A stretch of 64,000 nucleotides of DNA, taken from contig NZ_JOAG01000026.1 of the NCBI RefSeq assembly GCF_000725485.1, positions 62,001 through 126,000 of the forward strand, given 5' to 3'. The notes below the pieces were generated by a model, which did not search any database, was not told the origin of the DNA, and saw only the letters and a list, made by a program, of their open reading frames with translations. Positions 32,170 through 38,929 of this stretch are shown here, one piece after another. Position numbers and translations under genes: made by a program. The stretch's first letter is position 1; each line of letters starts with the position of its first letter. The stretch comes from Nonomuraea candida (GTDB lineage: Bacteria > Actinomycetota > Actinomycetes > Streptosporangiales > Streptosporangiaceae).

Positions 32170-32385
32170 ATGAACATCGAGATCACGATCCTGGGCGAGA
32201 CGCCCGCTTGCGAGTGCGGCAACGCCTTGGCCGAGGGACAGACCCGCTGCTCCAAGTGCCTGGGGCGGGATCGCTGGGCGCGTAAGGAACGGGCCAGGAA
32301 CCGGCGCGGCCGGCGGCGCTCGGGGAGTCGGCGTCCCCCGCGCGCCCCTCGCGGTCTGGCTGAGGCGGGGGTGAGCTGGTCATGA
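32170..32385 (+). CDS. Small zinc-ribbon protein
   Basis: 71 residues. CECGNALAEGQTRCSKC contains two Cys pairs fit to bind one zinc ion; the rest is very basic (RKERARNRRGRRRSGSRR), suggesting nucleic-acid binding. The ATG follows AAGGAGGAG by 8 bases and the stop overlaps the next start (ATGA). Small proteins of this kind are common on actinomycete integrative elements; the role is unknown. Confidence 0.65.
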   Translation: MNIEITILGETPACECGNALAEGQTRCSKCLGRDRWARKERARNRRGRRRSGSRRPPRAPRGLAEAGVSWS

Positions 32386-32573
32386 CCGCGATTCCCCTGA
32401 TCATCGCCGGGCTCTTCGGCGTCGCGCTGCTCGTTGGGTACGTGATGGTGCTGGTCGGCATCCGCCGGGAGGACAAGCGGCTGAGCCTGCGTCAGGCGCC
32501 GGACGGGGCGTCGGCGTCGCTGGCGCGGAAGGTCACCGGCTGCTACGTCCGGAACGGCGTGTCGTGGACGTAG
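32382..32573 (+). CDS. Small membrane protein
   Basis: 63 residues with one membrane helix (IPLIIAGLFGVALLVGYVMVL) followed by GIRREDKRL. Coupled to the zinc-ribbon gene by a 4-bp overlap. It overlaps the 3' end of the convergent GntR gene by 41 bp. Position and size resemble spread (spd) proteins but no family is recognised. Confidence 0.6.
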   Translation: MTAIPLIIAGLFGVALLVGYVMVLVGIRREDKRLSLRQAPDGASASLARKVTGCYVRNGVSWT

Positions 32574-32895
32574 CCAACTGCTCCTCGACCTTCGCCAGGC
32601 GCACCGACAAGTCCTGGACGGCGGCGCGCAGCTCGGCCACCTCGTCATCGCGAGCCGGCGGCGGCTCCTCGGCCTCGCGGACGAACACGCCCTTGCCCTG
32701 CTGGCCGATCACCAGGCCCTCGTTGCGCAGGATGCCGACGGCCATCTTCACCACCGAAAGCGAAGCGTCGTACTGCTCGGCCAGTTGCGCGGTGGACGGC
32801 AACGGGGTTCCGGGCGCCAGAGAGCCGCCGCGGATCTGCGCGCGGAGATCGTCGGCGATCTGGAGGTAGCCGGGACGCCCGGTGTTCTTGACCAT
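32533..32895 (-). CDS. GntR-family repressor (KorSA-like)
   Basis: 120 residues. Winged helix at ~8-75 (LQIADDLRAQIRGGSLAPGT, PSTAQLAEQYDASLSVVKMA, QQGKGVFV), then a short coiled coil (DEVAELRAAVQDLSVRLAKVEEQL) for dimerisation in place of an effector domain. It is divergent from the SCO3933/TraB operon, exactly the arrangement of KorSA in pSAM2, which represses the activator gene pra. Two ACCAAGCCAAC repeats in the shared region are its likely sites. Confidence 0.82.
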   Translation of the reverse strand: MVKNTGRPGYLQIADDLRAQIRGGSLAPGTPLPSTAQLAEQYDASLSVVKMAVGILRNEGLVIGQQGKGVFVREAEEPPPARDDEVAELRAAVQDLSVRLAKVEEQLATSTTRRSGRSSR

Positions 32896-32922
32896 CGCCG
32901 TCCATCACACCACGAAAGTTCG

Positions 32923-32972
32923 ACCAAGCCAACCGAGAGCACATTGACAACCAAGCCAACTAGGTTAACTAT
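32923..32972 (+). promoter_or_regulatory. Promoter of the transfer operon with repressor repeats
   Basis: TTGACA at 32944-32949 and AACTAT at 32967-32972 are 17 bp apart. ACCAAGCCAAC occurs at 32923-32933 and 32950-32960 (27-bp period); the second starts right after the -35. A CCAAC/GTTGG inverted pair spans the -10. A bound GntR dimer would block the promoter. Confidence 0.6.
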
Positions 32973-33005
32973 GTTGGTGAACGACGAAAGAGGAGGTCAC
33001 AGACC

Positions 33006-33335
33006 ATGCGTTCCGTCCCGATCCCTGTGGATGTCAGCAAGCTCGCCATCACCTGCGTCAAGGCCCCGCGCCCGCGGGTCCTCAACAAGGACACCGGCGA
33101 GATCAAGACCGACAAGAACGGCAACACCGTCTACGAGGTCACCGTCTCCGTCGAAGACGAGTTCGGCCGCATCGAACTCGTCAAGATCGGCATCACCGGC
33201 GAACCGCCCATCAGCGTCGGCGACCAGGTCAACGCCATCGGCCTGCTCGGCTACGTCTGGGAGATCGCCGGCCGATGGGGCATCGCCTACCGCGCCAACG
33301 CCCTGCTCCCCGTGCGGGAGGCCGCCGATGCGTGA
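33006..33335 (+). CDS. SCO3933-family regulatory protein (Pra-like activator)
   Basis: 109 residues. The opening MRSVPIPVDVSKLAI and the body (LNKDTGEIKTDKNGNTVYEV, GDQVNAIGLLGYVWEI, AYRANALLPV) fit the SCO3933 family found next to traB on actinomycete elements. By position it corresponds to Pra, the activator of replication, integration and excision in pSAM2. AAAGAGGAGG precedes the ATG. Its stop overlaps the FtsK/TraB start by 8 bp. Confidence 0.75.
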   Translation: MRSVPIPVDVSKLAITCVKAPRPRVLNKDTGEIKTDKNGNTVYEVTVSVEDEFGRIELVKIGITGEPPISVGDQVNAIGLLGYVWEIAGRWGIAYRANALLPVREAADA

Positions 33336-34647
33336 CGCGCTGGACGTGCTCGCAGTCCTGGCCGCTCTCGCGGCCGGGGCGTGGGCCTGGCGCCGCTACC
33401 ACTACCCGTCCTTCTGGCTGGTCCTCGGCTTCCCGCTGGTGGCCCTGTCGGTACGGGCGTCCTGGCGGCGGGTCGCCCTCGGCTGCAACCTGACCAAGAA
33501 ACGGCAACGCTGGTGGTTCACCACCGTCCCAGGGGCGATCGCCTCCACCGGCCTGGTCAAGGTCCGCCGCCGCTTCCAGCGGGTCGCCGTCGACACCAAG
33601 CCGTTCATGTGGCTGCCCCTGCCGACCCGGCACGGGTGGCGCGTGACCGTCCACACCTTGGAAGGTCAGACACCCGGCGACTACGCCGATGCCGCCGAAC
33701 GCCTCGCCCACTCCTGGGGCGTCCATGCGATACGCGTCTCCTCACCCGGGCCTGGCCGGGTGGTCCTCATGGCCACCATGCGCGACCCGCTGGTCAAGGT
33801 CGACGAACTCCCGCCCTCATCCGAACTGCTCAAGGTCACCGTGGGACGCCTGGAGACCGGCAAGCCCTGGACTATCGACTTCCGCACCGTGCCGCACTGG
33901 CTCAACGCGGGCGCAACGCAATCCGGCAAGTCCAACCTCGCCAACGCCCTGATCGTCGGGCTGGCCCCGCAACCCGTGGCCCTGGTCGGCTTCGACCTCA
34001 AAGGCGGGGTCGAGTTCACGCCCTACAGCCCGCGCCTGTCCGCGCTGGCCACCTCACGCGCCGAATCAGGCGTACTGCTTGATGACCTGGTCGGCCTGAT
34101 GGTCGAACGCATGGGCCTGTGCCGCCAGGCCGGTGCCCGCAACATCTGGCAGCTCCCGCCCGGCGTCCGCCCGGTCCCGGTCGTGGTCCTGGTCGACGAG
34201 CTGGCCGAGCTGTACCTGATGGCCGACAAGTCGGAAAAGGACGAGATCGCCAAGACCTCAACGGCGCTGCTGCGAGTCGCCCAGCTCGGACGGGCGTTCG
34301 GCATCTACCTGTTCTGCTGCGGCCAGCGCATCGGCTCCGACCTCGGCCCCGGCGTCACCGCCCTACGCGCCCAGTGCTCCGGCCGCATCTGCCACCGCGT
34401 CAACGACCCCGAGACCGCCACCATGACCCTCGGCGACCTCGACCCGGCCGCCCTGGTCTCGGCTCGCGCCATCCCGGCCGAGACACCCGGCGTGGCCATC
34501 GTCGCCAGCCAGGACGGCCAGTGGTACCGCGCCCGCTCCTTCTACGTCACCGAGCAGACCGCCGAACACGCCGCCCGCACCCACGCCCACCTCACCCCGA
34601 CCTGGGACGAGATCACCGCCCACCTACCTCAGCCCATCAACGCCTGA
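33328..34647 (+). CDS. traB: FtsK/SpoIIIE-type DNA translocase (TraB/TraSA)
   Basis: 439 residues from the ATG at 33328, which overlaps the previous stop. Two membrane helices at the N-terminus (ALDVLAVLAALAAGAWAW, FWLVLGFPLVALSV), then an FtsK ATPase: Walker A GATQSGKSN near 194, Walker B VVVLVDELAEL near 288, and CSGRICHRVNDPETATMTLGD. In Streptomyces plasmids and AICEs TraB alone moves double-stranded DNA between mycelial cells, recognising short repeats (TRS) in the clt locus through a C-terminal winged helix. A clear gamma-type winged helix is not obvious in the short tail here. The GTCCGGT arrays at 27 kb are candidate recognition sites. Confidence 0.88.
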   Translation: MRDALDVLAVLAALAAGAWAWRRYHYPSFWLVLGFPLVALSVRASWRRVALGCNLTKKRQRWWFTTVPGAIASTGLVKVRRRFQRVAVDTKPFMWLPLPTRHGWRVTVHTLEGQTPGDYADAAERLAHSWGVHAIRVSSPGPGRVVLMATMRDPLVKVDELPPSSELLKVTVGRLETGKPWTIDFRTVPHWLNAGATQSGKSNLANALIVGLAPQPVALVGFDLKGGVEFTPYSPRLSALATSRAESGVLLDDLVGLMVERMGLCRQAGARNIWQLPPGVRPVPVVVLVDELAELYLMADKSEKDEIAKTSTALLRVAQLGRAFGIYLFCCGQRIGSDLGPGVTALRAQCSGRICHRVNDPETATMTLGDLDPAALVSARAIPAETPGVAIVASQDGQWYRARSFYVTEQTAEHAARTHAHLTPTWDEITAHLPQPINA

Positions 34648-34665
34648 ACCACGAAGGGAGGAACG

Positions 34666-35322
34666 ATGCGACGCTTCGCCTGCCGACTACTCGACACCGG
34701 CCCGGTCCTCGTCCTGGCCGCCATCGCGGGTGCCGGATCGTTCACCCACATCCGCGACACCGCCAGCCAGCACGGCCAGACCGGCTGGATGTCCTGGGCC
34801 GTCGCCGTCTGCATCGACCTGACCTGCGTCATGGCCGCCCGCGAACGCCAACGCGACAAGAAGCACAGCCGACCCCGGCCCGGCCGCCTCACCTGGCCCG
34901 TCCTCGTCCTGACCGGCGGCATCGTCCTGTCCCTGGCCGCCAACCTCGCCCAAGCCGACCCGACCATCTGGGGCTGGATCACCGCCGCCACCCCGGCCGC
35001 CGCCTTCCTCATCGCCATCTCGATGCTCGAACGCCGTGCGGCGAGACCCGCACGGTCCGTCACGTCAGTGGCGTCGTCGTCGTCCGTTCTGGCCTCGTCC
35101 ACGACCCCGGAACTTGTCCCACACCATGCCCAGGACGAGGACCGCGGCCAGCAAGAACGGAACGGCGACCTCGCGCCCGCGCTCGTCGACTACGCCCGCC
35201 GTGTCGCCGACGACCACCACGCCAAACATGGCAAGCCCATCACCTGTGACGCCCTACGCACCCACCTGGGCGTGTCCAGCCAACTCGCCTCCGACCTTCT
35301 ATGCGCCCTGCGCACCGCCTGA
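34666..35322 (+). CDS. SpdB-like DUF2637 membrane protein
   Basis: 218 residues with four predicted membrane helices in the first ~125 (GPVLVLAAIAGAGSFTHI, WMSWAVAVCIDLTCVMA, WPVLVLTGGIVLSLAANLA, WITAATPAAAFLIAISML), a Ser/Thr-rich linker, and a C-terminal helix-turn-helix-like part (YARRVADDHHAKHGKPITC, LGVSSQLASDL). This DUF2637 arrangement is common directly after traB and relates to SpdB proteins that help intramycelial spread. GGGAGG precedes the ATG. Confidence 0.8.
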   Translation: MRRFACRLLDTGPVLVLAAIAGAGSFTHIRDTASQHGQTGWMSWAVAVCIDLTCVMAARERQRDKKHSRPRPGRLTWPVLVLTGGIVLSLAANLAQADPTIWGWITAATPAAAFLIAISMLERRAARPARSVTSVASSSSVLASSTTPELVPHHAQDEDRGQQERNGDLAPALVDYARRVADDHHAKHGKPITCDALRTHLGVSSQLASDLLCALRTA

Positions 35323-35336
35323 AAGGAGAACCGACG

Positions 35337-35666
35337 ATGACCACCAACCACCGCACCGCCTTCATCAACGGCCTGCTCGACCTGGCCGCCTTCCTCGAAG
35401 CCCACCCCGACGTCCCCGTACCGCCCAGCGTCACTGTCCACCACTTTCCCGGCCAGGCCAGCGACGCCGACCAGTGTGCCGAGATCGACCAGATCGCCGC
35501 CTTCCTCGGCTCGGAGATCGACCACGAGGATTCGCCGTACGACCACCACGCCACCTCGCGCCTGTTCGGCCCGGTCGAATACCGCGCCGTCGCCATCCTG
35601 GCCGCCGCCCGCGCCCGCTACGACGCCGAAACCAGCTACCGCGGCTGCATCGAACCCGCCTCTTGA
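35337..35666 (+). CDS. Conserved element protein of unknown function
   Basis: 109 residues, acidic (AFLEAHPDVPVPPSVTVHHF, DQIAAFLGSEIDHED). The ATG has AAAGGAGAA six bases upstream and lies 14 bp after the DUF2637 stop, so it belongs to the transfer operon. Proteins like it are regular passengers between spd and rep genes of actinomycete elements. No function is known to me. Confidence 0.65.
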   Translation: MTTNHRTAFINGLLDLAAFLEAHPDVPVPPSVTVHHFPGQASDADQCAEIDQIAAFLGSEIDHEDSPYDHHATSRLFGPVEYRAVAILAAARARYDAETSYRGCIEPAS

Positions 35667-35681
35667 ACAGGAGAACCGACC

Positions 35682-35852
35682 ATGCGCATCCGCATCGACG
35701 GCACCCGAGCCGAGATCGTTGACGCCCTGTTCCGTCTACGCCTGCACTTCACCGTCATCGGCGTCTCACGCGCCTACCCCGACCGCGCCCGCCCCCACCA
35801 CTGGCGCGTCTACCTCACCACCACAGCCCGAGACAGGAAGCAGCCGAGATGA
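35682..35852 (+). CDS. Small protein of unknown function
   Basis: 56 residues (MRIRIDGTRAEIVDALFRL, FTVIGVSRAYPDR, HHWRVYLTT), a compact beta-alpha-beta pattern. CAGGAGAA precedes the ATG by 6 bases. The stop overlaps the next gene's ATG (ATGA). It is part of the transfer-replication operon. Confidence 0.6.
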   Translation: MRIRIDGTRAEIVDALFRLRLHFTVIGVSRAYPDRARPHHWRVYLTTTARDRKQPR

Positions 35853-35962
35853 ACGAGGTGCTCCACTACCGCTGCTGCACCTGCCACGGCACCGGCATCG
35901 ACTCCGACGACGCCCGCTGCCGCGACTGCGACGGCACCGGCATCGACAACCACGGCGCCTAA
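35849..35962 (+). CDS. 37-residue double CxxCxGxG zinc-finger peptide
   Basis: Nearly the whole peptide is two DnaJ-type zinc-binding motifs: CxxCHGTG and CRDCDGTG. It is coupled to the previous gene by ATGA overlap. Possibly a zinc-dependent protein-interaction module for the element; partner unknown. 96 bp without a gene follow before rep. Confidence 0.6.
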   Translation: MNEVLHYRCCTCHGTGIDSDDARCRDCDGTGIDNHGA

Positions 35963-36058
35963 CAGCGCAGCGCCCCCGGCCTGGCCGCACATCCGCCAAG
36001 ACGACTGCCAGGTCGAGGGCCATCCCTTCACCCGGACGAGCGAAAGGAGGACACCATC

Positions 36059-37417
36059 TTGCCCACAACCCACGCCACCGCGCACGCCAAAGCGGGCATG
36101 ATCGCCCGACTCAACCACCCCGACTACGACCGCTGGGCCGCTCAGGTCCGCAACACCGGCGGCTGCCGCCAGCCCATCCACCTACGCGGCAAGATCGACC
36201 ACTACGACCGCGCCACCGGCCAACTCCTGCACCGCTACACCACCAAGCACGAGCCCGACGGCATCCTGCGCGTCCCGTGCAAGACCCGCCGCGCCTCCCG
36301 CTGCCCTGCGTGCGCCGAGACCTACCGCGCCGACACCTACCACCTCATCCGCGCCGGCCTCGTCGGCGGCAAGGGCGTCCCCGAAACCGTCACCAGCCAC
36401 CCGACCCTGTTCGTCACCCTCACCGCGCCTAGCTTTGGAGCGGTCCATGCACGGCATGAGAAGAACGGCAAGCCCGCGCCCTGCCGCGCCCGCCGCGACG
36501 CCCAGGAGTGCCCACACGGGCGCGTCATATCCTGCACCGAACGGCACAGCAAGGACGACCCGCGTCTCGGCGAACCACTCTGCCCCGACTGCTACGACTA
36601 CACCGGCTCCGTCCTGTTCAACGCCCTGGCCCCGCTGCTGTGGAAGCGGTTCGCCGACTCCGTACGCCGCCACCTCGCCAAACTCGGCGGACTCCTCCTC
36701 AAGGAACTCCGCCACCACCTCACTCTCTCCTTCGCCAAGGTCGCCGAATACCAGCGACGCGGCGTCGTCCACTTCCACGCCGTCATTCGCCTCGACGGCC
36801 CCGGCGGCCCCGAGGCACCGCCACCACCCTGGGCCACCACCGCCGTGCTGACCCAGGCCATCCAGCACGCCGCCAAGGCAGTCTCCGCCAAGGCCCCCGC
36901 CTACGCCGACCAGCCCGAACGAGCTCTGCGCTGGGGCGACCAGCTCGACATCCGCCCCATCACCCTGGACGGTGATCTCACTGACCAAGCCGTCGCCGGC
37001 TACATCGCCAAGTACGCCACCAAAGCCGCCGAATGCGTCGGCACCTTCGACCGCCGCATCAACCCTCTAGACAACCTCGACGCCTACAACCTGCGCGACC
37101 ACGCACGCCGCCTCATCACCACCTGCCTACATCTCGGCACCGAACCCGACCTGGCTGACCTCCGCCTCGCCGACTGGGCCCACATGCTCGGCTTCCGCGG
37201 CCACTTCTCCACCCGCTCCCGCCACTACTCCACCACCCTCGGCGAACTCCGAGCAGCGAGAGAGCGCTTCGTTCACACCGAAGAGGTCACCCACGGACGC
37301 CTGCCCTTGTTCGACGAAGACACCGTCCTCGTCATCAGCGAATGGCAGTACGCAGGCAAGGGCCATTCCCTCGGGGACCAACTCCTCGTCGTCGCCATCA
37401 CCGGAGGGTGCATATGA
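36059..37417 (+). CDS. repSA: HUH-type replication initiator (RepSA-like)
   Basis: 452 residues from a TTG at 36059 with AAAGGAGG eight bases upstream. It has paired Cys motifs in the N-terminal part (CPAC, CPDC), the HUH metal site VVHFHAVIRL near residue 240, and the downstream Tyr/Lys segment VAGYIAKYATKAAE, as in RepSA-type rolling-circle initiators of AICEs. It nicks the element's origin and starts replication of the excised circle. Its stop overlaps the xis ATG. Confidence 0.85.
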   Translation: MPTTHATAHAKAGMIARLNHPDYDRWAAQVRNTGGCRQPIHLRGKIDHYDRATGQLLHRYTTKHEPDGILRVPCKTRRASRCPACAETYRADTYHLIRAGLVGGKGVPETVTSHPTLFVTLTAPSFGAVHARHEKNGKPAPCRARRDAQECPHGRVISCTERHSKDDPRLGEPLCPDCYDYTGSVLFNALAPLLWKRFADSVRRHLAKLGGLLLKELRHHLTLSFAKVAEYQRRGVVHFHAVIRLDGPGGPEAPPPPWATTAVLTQAIQHAAKAVSAKAPAYADQPERALRWGDQLDIRPITLDGDLTDQAVAGYIAKYATKAAECVGTFDRRINPLDNLDAYNLRDHARRLITTCLHLGTEPDLADLRLADWAHMLGFRGHFSTRSRHYSTTLGELRAARERFVHTEEVTHGRLPLFDEDTVLVISEWQYAGKGHSLGDQLLVVAITGGCI

Positions 37418-37590
37418 GCACCCTCGCCAAGCTCTGGACAGTGGAGGACGTAGCCACCTTCCTCGGCGTCCCGATCGCCACGCTCTACCAATGGCGCCAC
37501 CACCGCACCGGCCCCAGAGGCCACAGAATCGGCCGACACCTGCGCTACGTGCCCGAGGACGTCATGTCCTGGGTCCAGGACCAGGAGTAG
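37414..37590 (+). CDS. xis: Excisionase (MerR-like helix-turn-helix)
   Basis: 58 residues: LWTVEDVATFLGVPIATLYQ, then WRHHRTGP, RHLRYVPEDVMSWV, the standard winged MerR-like excisionase. Start overlaps the rep stop (ATGA) with GGAGGG seven bases upstream; the integrase begins 3 bp after its stop. It directs the integrase towards excision. Confidence 0.87.
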   Translation: MSTLAKLWTVEDVATFLGVPIATLYQWRHHRTGPRGHRIGRHLRYVPEDVMSWVQDQE

Positions 37591-37593
37591 CCC

Positions 37594-38853
37594 ATGGCCT
37601 TCGTGAAGGACCTGTGGACCAAGACAGTCCGGGACCAGGACGGCAAGCCGCGGAAGGTCAAGACCGCACGCCACGGCAAGGGCAAGCGCTGGCTCGCCGT
37701 CTGGGTGGACCCCGACGGCAACGAGCGCTCGACCGCCTACGACCGCAAGGCCGACGCCGAGCGCAAGATCGCCACCATGGGCGCCGACATCGCCCGCGGC
37801 GACTACATCGACCCGAACGCCGGCAAGGTGCTCTTCGGCGAGTTGGCCGAACGCTGGCTCGCTTCGCGCATCGTCGATCCGGCGACGAAGATCCGTTACG
37901 AGTACATCCACCGGCTCCACGTCGCGCCGGCCTTCGCCAAGCGCCAGGTGAAGACCATCAAGCCGTCGCACGTACAAGCGTGGATCAGTGACCTGAGCAG
38001 TCGCTTCGGCACCTCGACCGTCCAGACGGCCTTCCTCGTCCTCCAAGGCGTCTTCAGCCTCGCCGTCGCCGACGAGGTCATCAAGCGCAGCCCCGCCAAG
38101 TCGCCGGTAGTCCAGGTGCCCAAGCGTGCTGGCGAAGAGATCACCGCGTGGTCGGACGAGAGGGTCAACGCGGTGATCGACGCCCACCCTGTGCTGTTCC
38201 GCCTGCTGCCCATGATCGGGGCCGCCTGCGGGCTGCGGCAGGGGGAGCTGTTCGGCCTCGCCCTGGAGGACTTCGACTTCGAGGAACGTGTCCTCCGGGT
38301 ACGTCGGCAGATCAAGAAGCTCGGAACCAACCACGTCTACGCCCTGCCGAAGAACGACCGGGAGCGCGTCGTCCCACTACCTGACTGGGCGGCCGAGGCA
38401 GTCAAGCGGCACGTCTCGGTCTACCGCCCGCTGGTCTGCTCCCTGCCCTGGGAGAAGCTGGACGGCAAGCCGCGCACCCACAACCTGCTCTTCCGCTGGA
38501 CGGACGACCGCCACATCAGGTCCCGTACCTACAGCGAGATCGTATGGAAGCCCGCACTCGTCCAAGCGGGGGTGATCCCGCCACCCGGCAAGGACTCCCG
38601 CCAGCGCAGGCGCTACGTCACCTCCCGCAAGGAGGGCCTGCATCAGCTCCGCCACTACTACGCGAGCGTCATGTTGGCCGGCGGCGTCTCGGTCAGGGAA
38701 CTCGCCGAATACCTCGGCCATGCCGACCCAGGATTCACTCTCCGCGTCTACGCCCACCTGATGCCCGGCTCCCACGATCGCGCCCGCAAGGCGATCGACG
38801 ACCGCCTGTTCCGTCCACGCGAGGTCTCCCACGGAACAGGCACGGAACAGTGA
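37594..38853 (+). CDS. int: Tyrosine-family site-specific integrase
   Basis: 419 residues. An Arm-binding N-terminal region (RWLAVWVDPDGNERSTAYDRK), a core-binding SAM-like domain (FGELAERWLASRIVDP...), and a catalytic domain with Arg in CGLRQGELFGL, His-x-x-Arg in GLHQLRHYYAS, His in LAEYLGHAD and the nucleophile Tyr in LRVYAHLMPG. It joins the element to the acyl-CoA dehydrogenase gene; the right core is 126 bp past its stop. Its last codons contain two ACGGAACAG copies, so the gene's end doubles as part of the attachment region. Confidence 0.93.
   Translation: MAFVKDLWTKTVRDQDGKPRKVKTARHGKGKRWLAVWVDPDGNERSTAYDRKADAERKIATMGADIARGDYIDPNAGKVLFGELAERWLASRIVDPATKIRYEYIHRLHVAPAFAKRQVKTIKPSHVQAWISDLSSRFGTSTVQTAFLVLQGVFSLAVADEVIKRSPAKSPVVQVPKRAGEEITAWSDERVNAVIDAHPVLFRLLPMIGAACGLRQGELFGLALEDFDFEERVLRVRRQIKKLGTNHVYALPKNDRERVVPLPDWAAEAVKRHVSVYRPLVCSLPWEKLDGKPRTHNLLFRWTDDRHIRSRTYSEIVWKPALVQAGVIPPPGKDSRQRRRYVTSRKEGLHQLRHYYASVMLAGGVSVRELAEYLGHADPGFTLRVYAHLMPGSHDRARKAIDDRLFRPREVSHGTGTEQ
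38806..38850 (+). other. Candidate integrase arm-type sites, right
   Basis: ACGGAACAG at 38831-38839 and 38842-38850 (11-bp spacing) and an inverted copy CTGTTCCGT at 38806-38814, within the int 3' end and 129 bp from the right core. Confidence 0.55.
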
Positions 38854-38882
38854 TCATCTAGACGCCCGATCCCCACACAGAG

Positions 38883-38914
38883 AACCCCGCCTCCCACCAC
38901 AGGGAAGCGGGGTT
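38883..38914. terminator. Bidirectional terminator between int and the dehydrogenase
   Basis: AACCCCGC (38883-38890) pairs with GCGGGGTT (38907-38914), with an inner TCCC/GGGA pair; T residues follow. It is element DNA and replaces the host terminator now left at 23464-23500. Confidence 0.7.
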
Positions 38915-38929
38915 TCCGCATGTCAACGG

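Noticed and set aside
32785-33327. Upstream extension of the FtsK/TraB frame
   Set aside because: It runs over the GntR start, the promoter and the SCO3933 gene; the ATG at 33328 overlaps the previous stop as expected.
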